From assembly GCA_016713865.1 (NCBI GenBank), contig JADJOG010000047.1, positions 131,035 through 195,034 of the forward strand: a DNA stretch of 64,000 nucleotides. The letters are read 5' to 3'. Position numbers and translations under genes: made by a program. The DNA is from Flavobacteriales bacterium (GTDB lineage Bacteria > Bacteroidota > Bacteroidia > Flavobacteriales_F > PHOS-HE28). Positions 33,592 through 44,572 of this stretch are shown in pieces. The notes under the pieces were generated by a model, which worked only from the letters and a program-made list of their open reading frames with translations, was not told the origin of the DNA and did not search any database. How positions within the stretch are numbered: position 1 is the stretch's first letter; each line of letters starts with the position of its first letter.

Positions 33592-36500
33592 GCCGGGCCG
33601 TGAATCTCATCCAATCGCTGCACGCTGCGCTCTCGCGCCGCGCCCTGCATTCCGTGCTGTTCCTCGCGCTACTCACACTGGGCGCTTCGGCGCGGGCGGG
33701 GGTGGTGCTGCAGGTCGATACTCCAGAGGTGGATCTGGTATACCCGATCACTGACCCGCTGGCTCCCGGTGGATCCAATCCGAGCCTGATCAATCTGGAA
33801 AACCCGGACAACATCGAGAGCGATGTGATCTACGACCCGATCACCGGGCAGTACATCATGCGCAGCAGCGTAGGTGGAAGCTTCGACTACAGGCCACCGA
33901 TGAGCATGAGCCTCGAGGAGTACATCAACTACGACATGGAGCAATCCATGAAGGCGCATTGGCTCAACAAGGTGGAGGAGGAGAGCGAGGCCGCGCAGAA
34001 GGCGCTGATCCCGCAGATCAAGATCCGCGGCAAGGCGTTCGACCGGATTTTCGGTGGCAACACCATCGACATCAAGCCGCGTGGATCGGCCGAGGTGATC
34101 TTCGGGTTGAACATCTCGCGCACGGACAATCCGCGCATCCCGATCCAGCAGCGCAGGATAACCACCTTCAACTTCGATCAGCGGATCCAATTGAACCTGA
34201 TGGGCAGTATTGGCGAGAAGCTGAAGATCAATACCAACTACAACACGCAGGCGACCTTCGACTTCGAGAACCAGGTGAAACTGAATTACACCGGGTACGA
34301 GGATGAGATCATCCAGAAGATCGAGGCCGGCAATGTGAGCCTGCCCTTGCGCGGCACCCTGATCCAAGGCAGCCAGAGCCTCTTCGGCCTGAAGACCGAG
34401 ATGAAATTCGGCCGACTTACTGCTACCGCCATCTTCAGCCAGGAGAAAGGGCAGCGCCGCAACGTGCAAACGCAGGGTGGCGCGCAGACCAACAACTTCG
34501 AGATCAAGGCCGATGAGTATGAGGCCAACAAGCACTACTTCCTCAGCTATGCGTTCCGTGAGCAATACGAGAATTCGTTGCGCACACTGCCCACGGTGAA
34601 CAGCGGCGTATTGATCACCCGCGTGGAAGTCTGGGTGACCAACATGCGGCAGGATTACCAGCAGAACCGCAACGTGGTGGCCTTTACGGATATCGGTGAA
34701 GACGCCAGTGCCGCGGCTATCGCAGCCGGTCGCGTGAGCAGCGACCTGCCTCCCGGGCTCCTCATCGACAATCCAGGAGCCGATGCCGACAATGCCGCGA
34801 ACTCGCTCTACGCGACAGTGAGCACCAATCCTGGCATCCGCAGTTTCGTGAATGCCAGCGGTGCGCTGCAGGCGCTCGGGCTCACCCCCGCGCGCCACTT
34901 CGAGAAGCTCGAGAGCGCTCGCTTGCTGAATCCGAGCGAATTCACATTCAATCCGCGACTCGGTTTCATCACACTCAATCAATCGCTTAATAACGACGAG
35001 GTGCTCGCGGTGGCCTTCCAGTACACCTTGAACGGGCAGACTTTCCAAGTCGGCGAATTCAGCACCGATGGCATCGGCCCGCCCGACGCACTGATCCTGC
35101 GCTTGCTCAAGGCCACCATCACCAACCCGCGCATACCGCTGTGGGACCTGATGATGAAGAACGTGTACTCGCTCGGCGCTTTCCAGGTGAACAGTGAGAA
35201 TTTCCGTCTCGATGTGGTTTACAACAACCCGGTCACCGGGGTCGATATCAACTACATCCCGCGACAGCCGGTGGATCAGATACCACTCCTTCAAACGGTG
35301 GCCATGGACCGCTTGGACCCGAACAATGCGCCCAACCCCGATGGATGGTTCGACTTCATCGATGGCGCTGCCACGCAAGGCGGTACCATACAGGCGCAAA
35401 CAGGACGGCTCTACTTCCCAGTGTTGGAGCCATTCGGCAGTTTTCTGGATCGGCAGCTCATCGGCCCGGACCCCGGCAATCCGATTCAGTCCGATGCCAT
35501 CCGGCGCACGATCGTTTATCAGCAGCTCTACGACAGCACCAAGATCGCTGCCCAGAACCAGCCCGAGCTGAATCGTTTCAAGCTGCGTGGCAGCTACCGC
35601 AGCGCGAGCAGCGATGTGATCAACCTGAATTCGGTGAACATCCCGCAAGGCAGCGTGGTGGTAACCGCAGGCGGCGTGCGGTTGGTGGAGAACCAGGACT
35701 ACACCGTCGATTACAACCTCGGCCGGGTGCGCATCCTCAACCAAGGGATCCTCGAGAGCGGCACACCGGTGAACATCGCCCTCGAGAGCAACTCGCTCTT
35801 CAGTATTCAGACGCGGACATTGGCTGGCGCCCGCTTCGATTACAAAGTGAATCGAGACCTCGTGTTGGGCGGCACTATCATGAACCTGTACGAGCGACCG
35901 CTCACCCAGAAGGTGAACGTGGGGAGGAGCCAATCGCCAATACCATCATCGGCTTGGATGCGAATTGGCAGACCAAGTCGCTCTGGCTCACCCAACTCGT
36001 TGATAAGCTGCCCTTCTATGCCACCAAGCAGGAGAGCAACGTGACTGGCAGCATCGTGCATACCTGATCCCCGGCCATAGCCGAGCGATCGGTAACGCGG
36101 GCACCAGCTACATCGACGATTTCGAGGGCAGCGTGAGCACGATCGACCTCCGTACGCAGAGCCTCTGGTTCCACGCGAGCACACCGCAAGGCATCAGCCT
36201 TTCCCGGAGGGCAACCTGGTGAACAATAGGGAAACAGGTTTCCGCCGCGCGCAGCTGAGCTGGTACGTGATCGATCCGCTGTTCTTCCGGCAGAACAACC
36301 TTACACCGAGCCACATCGCCAATAACGCGGCCATGCGCAGCGACAATCGCATGCGCGAGGTGCTCGAACGTGAGGTTTTCCCTTTCAGGCAACTGCCAGC
36401 CGGCACGCCCAACAATATCCCGGTGCTCGATCTATCCTATTTCCCTAAGGAGCGCGGGCCATACAACTACGAAACGAGCGGTGCGCGCTTGAATGCCGAC

Positions 36501-39500
36501 GGCACCTTCAATGATCCGGAGAACAACTGGGCCGGCATGATGCGCCGGATCACCACCACCGATTTCGAGACCAGCAACATCGAGAGCATCCAGTTCTGGG
36601 TGATGGATCCCTTCCAACAAGGCGTAGTCGGGGCGAGCAACGTGAACTCGAGCAACACCACCGGCGGCTACCTGTATATCGACCTGGGCAATCTGAGCGA
36701 GGATGTGCTCCGCGATGGGCGCAAGGCATTTGAGAATGGTCTGCCGAAGGACTTGGATGACGATACCGCGCCCGTTGACACCACGCGCTGGGGAGCTGTG
36801 CCGCTCACGCAGAACGTGGTGAACGCCTTCGCCTTACTGCAGAGCAACAGCAATCGCTTCCAGGACGTGGGCCTCGACGGCCTCAGTGGTTCGCAGCCCG
36901 ACCGTTTCGGATACCGTGAGCAAACGCACTTCGGCGATTTCCTGAATAACGTGCAAGGCGTGATTACCGACCCCGTGGCGCTTGCTCGGTTGCAGGAGGA
37001 TCCCAGCAACGATGACTATCGCTTTTTCCGAGGCGATGCGCTCGATCAGGCGCAGGCCAGCGTGCTGGAGCGCTACAAGCGATTCAACAACCCGGAGGGC
37101 AACAGCGTAACCGACGAGGACAGCCCGGAGGACTACCCCACGCAGCAGACAACGATTCCTACGACCGAGGATATCAATCTGGATCAGAACCTGGCCGAGG
37201 GCGAGAGCTACTTCCACTACAAGATCCCTTTGCGTCCGCAGGACATGGTGGTGGGCCAAGGCTTCATCACGGACCGCATCCTTGGCGAAGCCTCAACGCC
37301 CGAAGGCACCAAGCAGGTTTACTGGTACCAATTCAAGATACCGGTTCGACAGCCCACGGAAGTGGTGAACGGGATCCAGGATTTCCGGAGCATCCGCTTC
37401 ATGCGCATGTATCTGCATGGCTGGCAGCAAGAGGCCACCATGCGATTCGCAAGGCTTGAGTTCGTGCGCGGTGAATGGCGCAAATACGCGCAATCGCTGG
37501 AGAATCCCGGCGAGGTGAGCGGGAGTGATGATGATCCAACGGCCTTCTCGGTCGCCGCCGTGAACATCGAGGAGAACGGCAACCGTTACCCGATCAACTA
37601 CGTGCTCCCGCCGGGCATCAACAAGGAGATCGATGTGGCCAGCGCGAACCTGCGCAACCTGAATGAGCAGAGCCTTCAGCTCAAAGTGTGCAACCTGCGC
37701 GATGGCGATGCGCGCGGCGCCTTCCGGAACGTGCAGTTCGATATCCGAAGCTACAAGAAGCTGCGCATGTTCATACACGCCGAGAGCTCGGACCCCAACA
37801 GTCCGATCGCGTACGGTGATGCTTCGGTGTTCATCCGCCTCGGCAATGACCTCGATCAGAACTACTATGAGTACGAGGTGCCGTTGAGGCCCTCTGTGTT
37901 CTTCGATCGCGACCCGTTCAATGTATGGCCCGAGGCCAACGACATGGTGGTTGAATTCGCCAAGCTGAACGACCTGAAGATCCAACGCGACCAATCGGAT
38001 TACCCGCGCAACCTGCGTTATGTCGGCACCGATGGGGACCGCCGGATATTCGTGAAGGGCAGTCCCAACCTCAGCCAGATGCGCAGCATCATGATCGGTG
38101 TGCGCAACCCCAAGAAGGACGGCGAGGAAACCAATCCGTGGGCGCCTGACAATGGCTTGGCGAAGTGCCTCGAGGTCTGGGTGAACGAGCTACGCCTCAC
38201 CGATTTCGACCAGCGCGGCGGATATGCCGCCGTGGCGCGCTTGAACGCTCAGCTCGCCGATCTGGGCACCGTGAGCGTTGCCGCCAATTACAGCACGCCC
38301 TTCTGGGGGAGCATCGACAAGCGCGTGAGCGAACGGCAACGCGACACCCGTTACGGGCTCGATGTGAGCGCCAACATCGAGATGGGCAAGTTCCTGCCTG
38401 AGAAATCCAACGTGCGCATACCCATGTACGTGGGCTACAGCGAACAGGTGATCAATCCGCAATTCGACCCGCTCAATCCCGACATCGAATTCAACGATGC
38501 GACCCGCAGCCTTACGCGCGAGGAGCGTCGCGAGCGCCTGAAGGAATCGCGCATCTACACCCGTAGGCGCAGCTTGAACTTCACGAACGTTCGCAAGGAT
38601 CGCGGCGAAGGCGCCGGCCCGGAGCGCCCATGGGATGTGGAGAACCTCAGCCTCTCATACAGTTATTCCGATCAGGAGTACTTCGATATCAACACCGCGT
38701 TCGAGAACACACGCACCTATCGCGGCTCGCTGGCGTACCTGCACACGCCCAAGCCCAGGCCCATTGAGCCATTCAAGGACATCGGTTTCGTGAGCAAGAG
38801 CAAATGGCTGAAGCTGATCAAGGACTTCAACGTGAACATGGGCTTCAAGCAGGTGAGCATGCGCACCAGCGTCGATCGCCAATACCTCGAACGACTGGTT
38901 AAGCCCAACCCCGACATCGAATCGCTGCCACCAAGGCCTACCTACAACAAGAACTTCAACTGGCAGAGCCAATACGGCTTCAAATACGACATCACGCGAT
39001 CGCTCAAGGTCGACTTCAATGCCAATAACCTGGCCGTGATCGGCGAGACACCCGGTCGCGTGAGCCCAAGAATCGAGGATGAGTACCAGCTTTGGAAGGA
39101 CAGCGTGATGGCCAGCATCCGCGGCTTCGGCGAGGTGACACGCTACGACCATACCGCCGCGCTCACCTACACGCTGCCGCTCGACAAGCTACCGCTCACC
39201 GATTGGATCACGGCCCACCCCTCTTACACCGCGGGCTATCAGTGGGACCGGGCACCATTCACACAGGACACCCTGGGCCATGTGATCCAGAACTCGCAGA
39301 ACATCTCGGTGAACGGCCAGTTCAACTTCGTGAACCTCTACAACAAGTGGAAGTATTTCAAGAAGATCAACGACAAGGCCCGGAGCAATAAGCCCAAGCC
39401 GGCAACCGCGCCCGCGCGCGGCGGTGCGGCGCCCAAGCCCGAGGAACCGCCCAAGAAAGGCGAGAAATTCAACGTGCTCGAAGGCCTTGCACGTGTGCTG

Positions 39501-40847
39501 ATGACCGTGCGAACGGGCTCGATCACGTACAGCCAGAACAGCGGCATGTTGCTGCCCGGTTATGGACGCAAGACCAACATCATGGGCATGGACAACTTCA
39601 TGGCTCCAGGATTCGGCTTCGTGCTGGGGCAGCAGGACCATGCCTTCAATGGCGATCCGCAGCGCGACTTCGCGCAGACGGCGGCGGACAATGGCTGGCT
39701 CGTGAACACGCCTTCCATCTTCACCGCCCGCACCAACGCGCGCACCGAGAACATCAATGCGCGCCTCTCGCTGGAGCCCTTCCGCGGCATGCGCGTGGTG
39801 ATGAGCGCCAATCGCACCATCGCCACCAACCGCCGCTCCTTCTTCCGATGGAATGAGGATCTGCAGGATTATGTGGATGACAGCCCCAACGAGACCGGCA
39901 GCTTCAGCGTGAGCATGATCACCTGGCGCACCGCCTTCAGCCGCGACGATGACAACTTCGTGAACCAGATCTTCCAGGATGTCCTAGCCAATCGCCGCGT
40001 GATCAGCGAACGATTGGGCAGCGAGAACCCGGAGAGCGTGCTCGATACGCAAACAGGTTATTATTCCGGCTACGGGCCCACCAATCAGGATGTGGTGATC
40101 CCGGCCTTCCTCGCCGCATACACGGGCCGCTCAGCCGGCTCCGTGGGTCTCAATCCATTCAAGCTCCTGCCGGCGCCCAATTGGGATGTCACTTACGATG
40201 GTCTCACCAAGCTGCCGCTCTTCGCGAAGTGGTTCCGGACCTTCACGGTGAAGCACAGCTATCGCTCCAGCTTCAACATCGCCAACTACATCACCAACCT
40301 GCTGTACGTGCCTGGCGGCAATGCGACGGATGCGGCGGGCAACTACATCCCCGAGCGCCAGATCTCCGTGCTTACGGTGCAGGAGACCATGCGGCCGCTC
40401 ATGAGCTTCGATGGCACCTTGAAGAACGGCCTGCTCGCCAAAGTGGAGTATAACCGCGACCGCAACCTGAGCCTGGGCCTTACCAACTATCAGGTGACTG
40501 AGGTGCGCGGCAGGGAATACGTGATCGGCACCGGATACCGCTTCAAGAACGTGAAGCTCCCGTTCAACGTGGGCGCCAAGAAGCCGGAAAGCGACTTGAA
40601 TGTGCGAGTCGACCTCAGCTTGCGCGACAACTTCACCGTGATCCGCAAGATGGAGGAATTGCAGAACCAGGTTACCGCAGGCCAGAAGGTGCTCTCGATC
40701 AAGACCAGCGCCGACTATGTGCTCAACCAGCGCCTCAATGTGCGAGCCTTCTACGAGCGCGTGGTGAACACACCCGTTATCTCCACCTCGTTCCCGAGCG
40801 CCAACACCAACCTGGGCATCGCCATCCGCTTCACGCTCACGCAATGA
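33588..40847 (+). CDS. sprA: T9SS outer-membrane translocon protein SprA/Sov (three frameshifts in one 280-bp patch)
   Basis: The total span of 7260 bases is exactly 2420 codons, the normal SprA size. It has a signal peptide near residues 15-38 and two SprA N-type regions (IFGLNISRTDNPRIPIQQRR is conserved). A very long beta-barrel follows, with LSLSYSYSDQEYFDINTAF and a C-terminus ending IAIRFTLTQ. SprA is the giant barrel through which T9SS substrates leave the cell. Between about 35920 and 36200 the frame moves three times, by one missing base each: at a G run (GTGGGGAGG), near 36057, and at a T run (CCTTTCCC). Each segment still reads as SprA (for example LIPGHSRAIGNAGTSYIDDF), so sequencing error is likely. 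Confidence 0.93.
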
Positions 40848-40857
40848 TGCGCAGCGC

Positions 40858-40865
40858 TACTTTCG
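40858..40865 (+). promoter_or_regulatory. -7 box TACTTTCG for gcvH
   Basis: TACTTTCG lies 10 bases after the sprA stop and 36 bases before the gcvH ATG at 40902. Confidence 0.45.
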
Positions 40866-40901
40866 CCGGCCAGCACTGAGAACGCAACCACCCGATCGAC
40901 C

Positions 40902-41282
40902 ATGACCATACCCGCCGACCTCCGCTACACGAAAGATCATGAATGGGTGCGCATCGAAGGCGATAGCGCCATCGTGGGCATCACCGATTTCGCACAAGGC
41001 GAATTGGGCGACATCGTCTTCATCGACATCAAGGCGGAAGGAGAGGCGCTTGATCAGGAAGCCGTGTTCGGCACGGTTGAGGCAGTGAAGACCGTGAGCG
41101 ACCTATTCATGCCATTGGGCGGCACCGTGGTCGAGGTGAACCCCGCGCTCGCCAGCGATGCCTCGCTGGTGAATACCGACCCGTATGGTCAGGGTTGGAT
41201 GGTGCGTGTGAAGCTCAGCGACCCCTCTCAGGCCAGCGGTCTAATGACCGCCGAATCGTACAAAGCGCTGGTTGGCGGCTGA
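40902..41282 (+). CDS. gcvH: glycine cleavage system H protein
   Basis: A 126-residue protein, the normal length. It starts IPADLRYTKDHEWVRIEGD; the lipoyl-lysine is K63 in FGTVEAVKTVSDLF. H protein shuttles the aminomethyl group between the P, T and L proteins. It is encoded next to sprA and vanZ, not near other gcv genes, as is usual in Flavobacteriia. Its TGA overlaps the ATG of the VanZ gene by one base. Confidence 0.97.
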   Translation: MTIPADLRYTKDHEWVRIEGDSAIVGITDFAQGELGDIVFIDIKAEGEALDQEAVFGTVEAVKTVSDLFMPLGGTVVEVNPALASDASLVNTDPYGQGWMVRVKLSDPSQASGLMTAESYKALVGG

Positions 41283-41677
41283 TGCCATCCCTTTTGCGCA
41301 GGCTCCGTTGGACCCTGTCCTGGGCCGCGCTCATCTTCATCCTCTGCCTCATGCCTGGCGCTGCCGTGCCATCGTGGCATTGGGCCGATTTCTTCAACGC
41401 TGACAAACTGGTGCACTTCGCCTTGTTCGCCGTGCTCGCGGTTCTCGCGCTCCAAGCCCTGCAAGACGGTGCGGATTGGCGCATGGCCGCTGCCGTGCTG
41501 GTGGCAGTGATCGCCTATGGAGCGGTGCTCGAGGCCATGCAGATGCTCAGCGCGCTCGGCAGGCGCGGCGACTGGAATGATGTGGCCGCCAATAGCCTGG
41601 GCGCAATAGGCGGATGGGGTTTCCATCGGTGGCGCAGCGCCAAGCAACGGCCCAAAGACAAAGGCAACCATTCATAG
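41282..41677 (+). CDS. VanZ family membrane protein
   Basis: A 131-residue protein with about four membrane helices. The family pattern is seen in DKLVHFALFAVLAVLAL and in the C-terminal DWNDVAANSLGAIGGW. VanZ-like proteins have no settled general function; one member confers low teicoplanin resistance. The start ATG overlaps the gcvH stop (TGATG). Its TAG stop lies inside the TAGCTTTG box of the next gene. Confidence 0.88.
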   Translation: MPSLLRRLRWTLSWAALIFILCLMPGAAVPSWHWADFFNADKLVHFALFAVLAVLALQALQDGADWRMAAAVLVAVIAYGAVLEAMQMLSALGRRGDWNDVAANSLGAIGGWGFHRWRSAKQRPKDKGNHS

Positions 41678-41682
41678 CTTTG
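41675..41682 (+). promoter_or_regulatory. -7 box TAGCTTTG for tonB
   Basis: A perfect TAnnTTTG match that overlaps the VanZ stop codon and lies 42 bases before the tonB ATG at 41725. Confidence 0.5.
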
Positions 41683-41724
41683 AACCCTCGACCCGCAGAC
41701 GGGTACAGCCCCAAAACAAACGCC

Positions 41725-42390
41725 ATGGAACTGAGGAAGAATCCTGAAGTGAATCTGGAGCGGCGGAAGTTCAGCTTCTGGATGATCGGCCTTCTCACCG
41801 CATTCGCCCTCACGCTGGTCTGCTTCGAATGGACCACCTTCAACCGTACCGCCGAAGGCTTCGGCCAGTTGCAGATGGACCTCTTGGAAGAAGAGGTGAT
41901 ACCGCCCAGCGCCACGCCGCCTCCTCCACCGCCTCCACCGCCCGCGCCTAGCACCGTGCTCGAGATCGTTGACGACGAGGAGGAAGTGGTTGAGGAGGAG
42001 GTGATCGATACCGAAGTGGATGACAAAACCGTGGTGGATGTGCCAGTGCGCCGCGAGGAAGAAGCAGAAGAGGAGCAGATCTTCACCATCGTTGAAGAGC
42101 AGCCGACCTTCCCTGGTGGAACAGAAGAGCTTTATAAATACCTGGGCAAGGCTGTTAAGTATCCTGAGATGGCCAAGGATGCGGGCATCAGCGGCACGGT
42201 GTACGTCACCTTCGAGGTGGACAAAGAAGGCGGCATCAAGGATGTGAAGGTGCTGCGCGGCATCGGTGGCGGCTGTGACGAGGAAGCCATCCGCGTGGTG
42301 AAGGCCATGCCGAAGTGGAAGCCTGGCAAGCAGCGCGGCAAGGCCGTTCGCGTGCAGTTCAACCTGCCGATCAAGTTCACGCTTCGCTGA
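41725..42390 (+). CDS. tonB: energy transducer TonB
   Basis: A 221-residue protein. It has a short cytoplasmic N-terminus, one membrane helix (FWMIGLLTAFALTLVCF), and a run of nine prolines (about residues 62-71). A strongly acidic stretch rich in Glu and Asp follows, and then the C-terminal TonB domain (AGISGTVYVTFEVDKEGGI ... AIRVVKAMPKWKPGKQRG). It couples the proton motive force to outer-membrane transporters together with ExbBD, which are not in the window. Upstream in-frame ATG codons overlap vanZ and are not needed. This acidic linker differs from the Lys-Pro linker of E. coli TonB. Confidence 0.93.
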   Translation: MELRKNPEVNLERRKFSFWMIGLLTAFALTLVCFEWTTFNRTAEGFGQLQMDLLEEEVIPPSATPPPPPPPPPAPSTVLEIVDDEEEVVEEEVIDTEVDDKTVVDVPVRREEEAEEEQIFTIVEEQPTFPGGTEELYKYLGKAVKYPEMAKDAGISGTVYVTFEVDKEGGIKDVKVLRGIGGGCDEEAIRVVKAMPKWKPGKQRGKAVRVQFNLPIKFTLR

Positions 42391-42437
42391 TCACAACCTG
42401 TTGCCAGCGGGCGCCTTTCGGCCCCGGCATGGGCGAC

Positions 42438-42445
42438 TATCTTCG
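42438..42445 (+). promoter_or_regulatory. -7 box TATCTTCG for ricT-gldH
   Basis: TATCTTCG lies 32 bases before the ricT ATG. It is the centre of a 6-bp inverted repeat (GGGCGA CTATCT TCGCCC), which may be chance. Confidence 0.45.
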
Positions 42446-42477
42446 CCCGCCACCAATCAAGGTGACGATCGAAGAGC

Positions 42478-43866
42478 ATGGCGTGCGGCAATTGCGGAAC
42501 AGGAGCTGACGGCAAACCGGCTGGTTGCAAGAGCAACGGCTATTGCAGCACCAGCGGCTGCAACAAGCTGGGTGTCTTCGACTGGCTCACCGGTGTTCCG
42601 CTCCCGCAAGGGCAAAGCGCCTTCGATGGCGTCGAGGTGCGATTCAAGAACACCCGCAAATCATTCTTCCGCAATACGAGCGGCTTGCAGCTCTCGCCCG
42701 GCGACCTTGTGACGGTTGACGCTGCCCCTGGCTTCGATGTGGGCATGGTGAGCCTCGCCGGTGAACTGGTGCGCGCCCAGATGGCCCGTCGCAATGTGGT
42801 GGTGGAGACCTATGATCTGCGCAAGATCCTGCGCAAGAGCACGCAAGAAGACATAGACCGCTGGCATGCAGCGCGCAAGCAGGAAGATGAGACCATGCTG
42901 GCCGCACGTCAGATGGTGCGCAATGCCCGGTTGGACATGAAGGTGACCGATGCCGAGTTCCAAGGCGATGGCACCAAGGTCATCATCTACTACACGGCCG
43001 AGGAGCGCATCGATTTCCGTGGCATCGTGCGCACAATGGCCGATCGCTTCAAAGCGCGTGTGGAGATGAAGCAGATCGGGGCGCGGCAGGAAACCGGGCG
43101 CATCGGAGGCATCGGAAGCTGTGGCCGAGAGCTCTGCTGCAGCACCTGGCTCACCGATTTCCGCAGCGTGACCACCAGCGCCGCGCGTTACCAGCAGCTC
43201 GCGCTCAATCCGCAGAAGCTGGCCGGCCAATGCGGCAAGCTGAAGTGCTGCCTCAACTACGAGCTCGATATGTACATCGAGGCGGTCAAGAGCTATCCCT
43301 CGCAGAACGCCAAGCTCAAGACCCAGCAAGGCACCGGCGCGCATATGAAGACCGACATCTTCACGGGCAAGATGTGGTACGGCTTCAAGAAGCCCGGCGA
43401 GGGTTTCGTGATGGCGGGCTTCCCGGTGGATGTGGTGCGCGACATCATCGCGCAGAACAAACAAGGCATTGAGCCGGAGGTAGACCTGAACATGGCCGAC
43501 GAGCCCGAACCAGCGGTGAAGGCGCCCGATTATGAGAACGTGGTTGGCCAGGACGACCTCACGCGTTTCGACAACAAGAGCAAGGGCGGCAAGAAGCGCG
43601 GTGGCCGAAACCGCGACCGCGATCGCCGCAACGATGGCCGTGGACCAGGCAGACCTTCGGGTGGTGCTCGGCAAGACAGGCCGCAGCAGCAAACGCAACG
43701 CCCACCACAAGAGGGACGTCCACCTCGGCCACAAGGCCAACAGGCACAAGGCGGTCAGCCTAGACCCGAAGGAGACCGTCCGAGCAACAGCGGGCGCAGC
43801 CGTCGCAGGCGCCGCTCGGGCGATCGTCCCGGAGGAGGGCCCCCACCTAGCCCGCCGTCGGCGTGA
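42478..43866 (+). CDS. ricT: PSP1/RicT (YaaT) family protein with Arg/Gly/Gln-rich tail
   Basis: A 462-residue protein. The N-terminus has a cysteine cluster (MACGNCGTGADG ... GCKSNGYCSTSGC). The central PSP1 domain contains IGSCGRELCCSTWL and LAGQCGKLKCCLNYELD, whose cysteines correspond to the iron-sulfur ligands of the RicT family. In Bacillus, RicT is part of the Y-complex affecting RNA maturation. Residues from about 375 to the end form a low-complexity tail rich in Arg, Gly, Gln and Pro, not typical of RicT from Firmicutes. Its stop overlaps the gldH GTG start (GTGA). Confidence 0.9.
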   Translation: MACGNCGTGADGKPAGCKSNGYCSTSGCNKLGVFDWLTGVPLPQGQSAFDGVEVRFKNTRKSFFRNTSGLQLSPGDLVTVDAAPGFDVGMVSLAGELVRAQMARRNVVVETYDLRKILRKSTQEDIDRWHAARKQEDETMLAARQMVRNARLDMKVTDAEFQGDGTKVIIYYTAEERIDFRGIVRTMADRFKARVEMKQIGARQETGRIGGIGSCGRELCCSTWLTDFRSVTTSAARYQQLALNPQKLAGQCGKLKCCLNYELDMYIEAVKSYPSQNAKLKTQQGTGAHMKTDIFTGKMWYGFKKPGEGFVMAGFPVDVVRDIIAQNKQGIEPEVDLNMADEPEPAVKAPDYENVVGQDDLTRFDNKSKGGKKRGGRNRDRDRRNDGRGPGRPSGGARQDRPQQQTQRPPQEGRPPRPQGQQAQGGQPRPEGDRPSNSGRSRRRRRSGDRPGGGPPPSPPSA

Positions 43867-44345
43867 AGGCCAAGCATTCGTTGATCGCATGCGCATCGCT
43901 CCTGCTCGCAGGCTGCGCGGATAATGTCGTGTACCAAGCGGACACCACCATTCCGAACGGCGCATGGGAGAACACGCTGAAGCCCTCGTTCTCCTTCGAC
44001 ATCACAGACACGCTCAACGGACACAACGTCTTCATCGACGTGCGCCACACCGGCGACTACGCCTACAGCAACCTCTACCTCTTCGTTGACCTCGAAGGAC
44101 CCGGAAGCCGCACCAAGCGCGACACCGTGGAATGCCTGCTGGCCGATCCGCTGGGGCGCTGGCACGGCAAGGGCACGGGCTTCATCTTCGCCAGCCGCAC
44201 GCGCGACGCTAAGGTGCTCTACCGCATGGGCAATCGTTTCCCCAAAGCAGGCCGGTACACGATCACCTTCGAGCAGGCCATGCGCGACAATCCGCTGCCT
44301 GGCATCATCGACGTGGGAGTGAGCATTGAGCGCGGGAAGCAATAG
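43863..44345 (+). CDS. gldH: gliding motility lipoprotein GldH
   Basis: A 160-residue lipoprotein: the signal has LIACASLLLAGC and Cys is about residue 18. The region KPSFSFDITDTLNGHNVFIDVRHTGDYAYSNLYLFV matches GldH in overview, with DTVECLLADPLGRWHGKGTG in the C-terminal half. GldH is needed for gliding in Flavobacterium and is conserved in T9SS-bearing bacteria; its exact role is unsettled. The order ricT-gldH-penicillin-binding protein is conserved in Flavobacteriia. The GTG start overlaps the ricT stop. Confidence 0.9.
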   Translation: MKAKHSLIACASLLLAGCADNVVYQADTTIPNGAWENTLKPSFSFDITDTLNGHNVFIDVRHTGDYAYSNLYLFVDLEGPGSRTKRDTVECLLADPLGRWHGKGTGFIFASRTRDAKVLYRMGNRFPKAGRYTITFEQAMRDNPLPGIIDVGVSIERGKQ

Positions 44346-44537
44346 GCGGGTGATAGGAGTGTTAGGGTATTCCGGTGCTAAAGCTCAAGTGTGCTTCGTA
44401 ACAAATGCCTTCATCCAATGCGCGGTAGCACTGGAGAGCTGCGCAACCTGAGTTTCTGCACTTTCAACCACGCGCTCCGCACATTTCCTCCGTTGATAGC
44501 TCTGGCCCTGCTTCGTGAGGCCCATGGTGATCGCCGG

Positions 44538-44545
44538 TATTTTCG
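44538..44545 (+). promoter_or_regulatory. -7 box TATTTTCG for the penicillin-binding protein gene
   Basis: TATTTTCG lies 27 bases before the ATG at 44573, in the 227-base gap after gldH. Nothing else was recognised in that gap. Confidence 0.45.
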
Positions 44546-44572
44546 CCCCCGCCCGAATCAGGCTTGCCCAGC

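Noticed and set aside
33669..35933. A 754-codon minus-strand open frame opposite sprA
   Set aside because: Same reason: its composition mirrors SprA codons and it has no recognisable protein features.
42432..42449. Operator palindrome GGGCGA-CTATCT-TCGCCC over the ricT promoter box
   Set aside because: Six-base arms in GC-rich DNA are common by chance and no second copy was found in the window.
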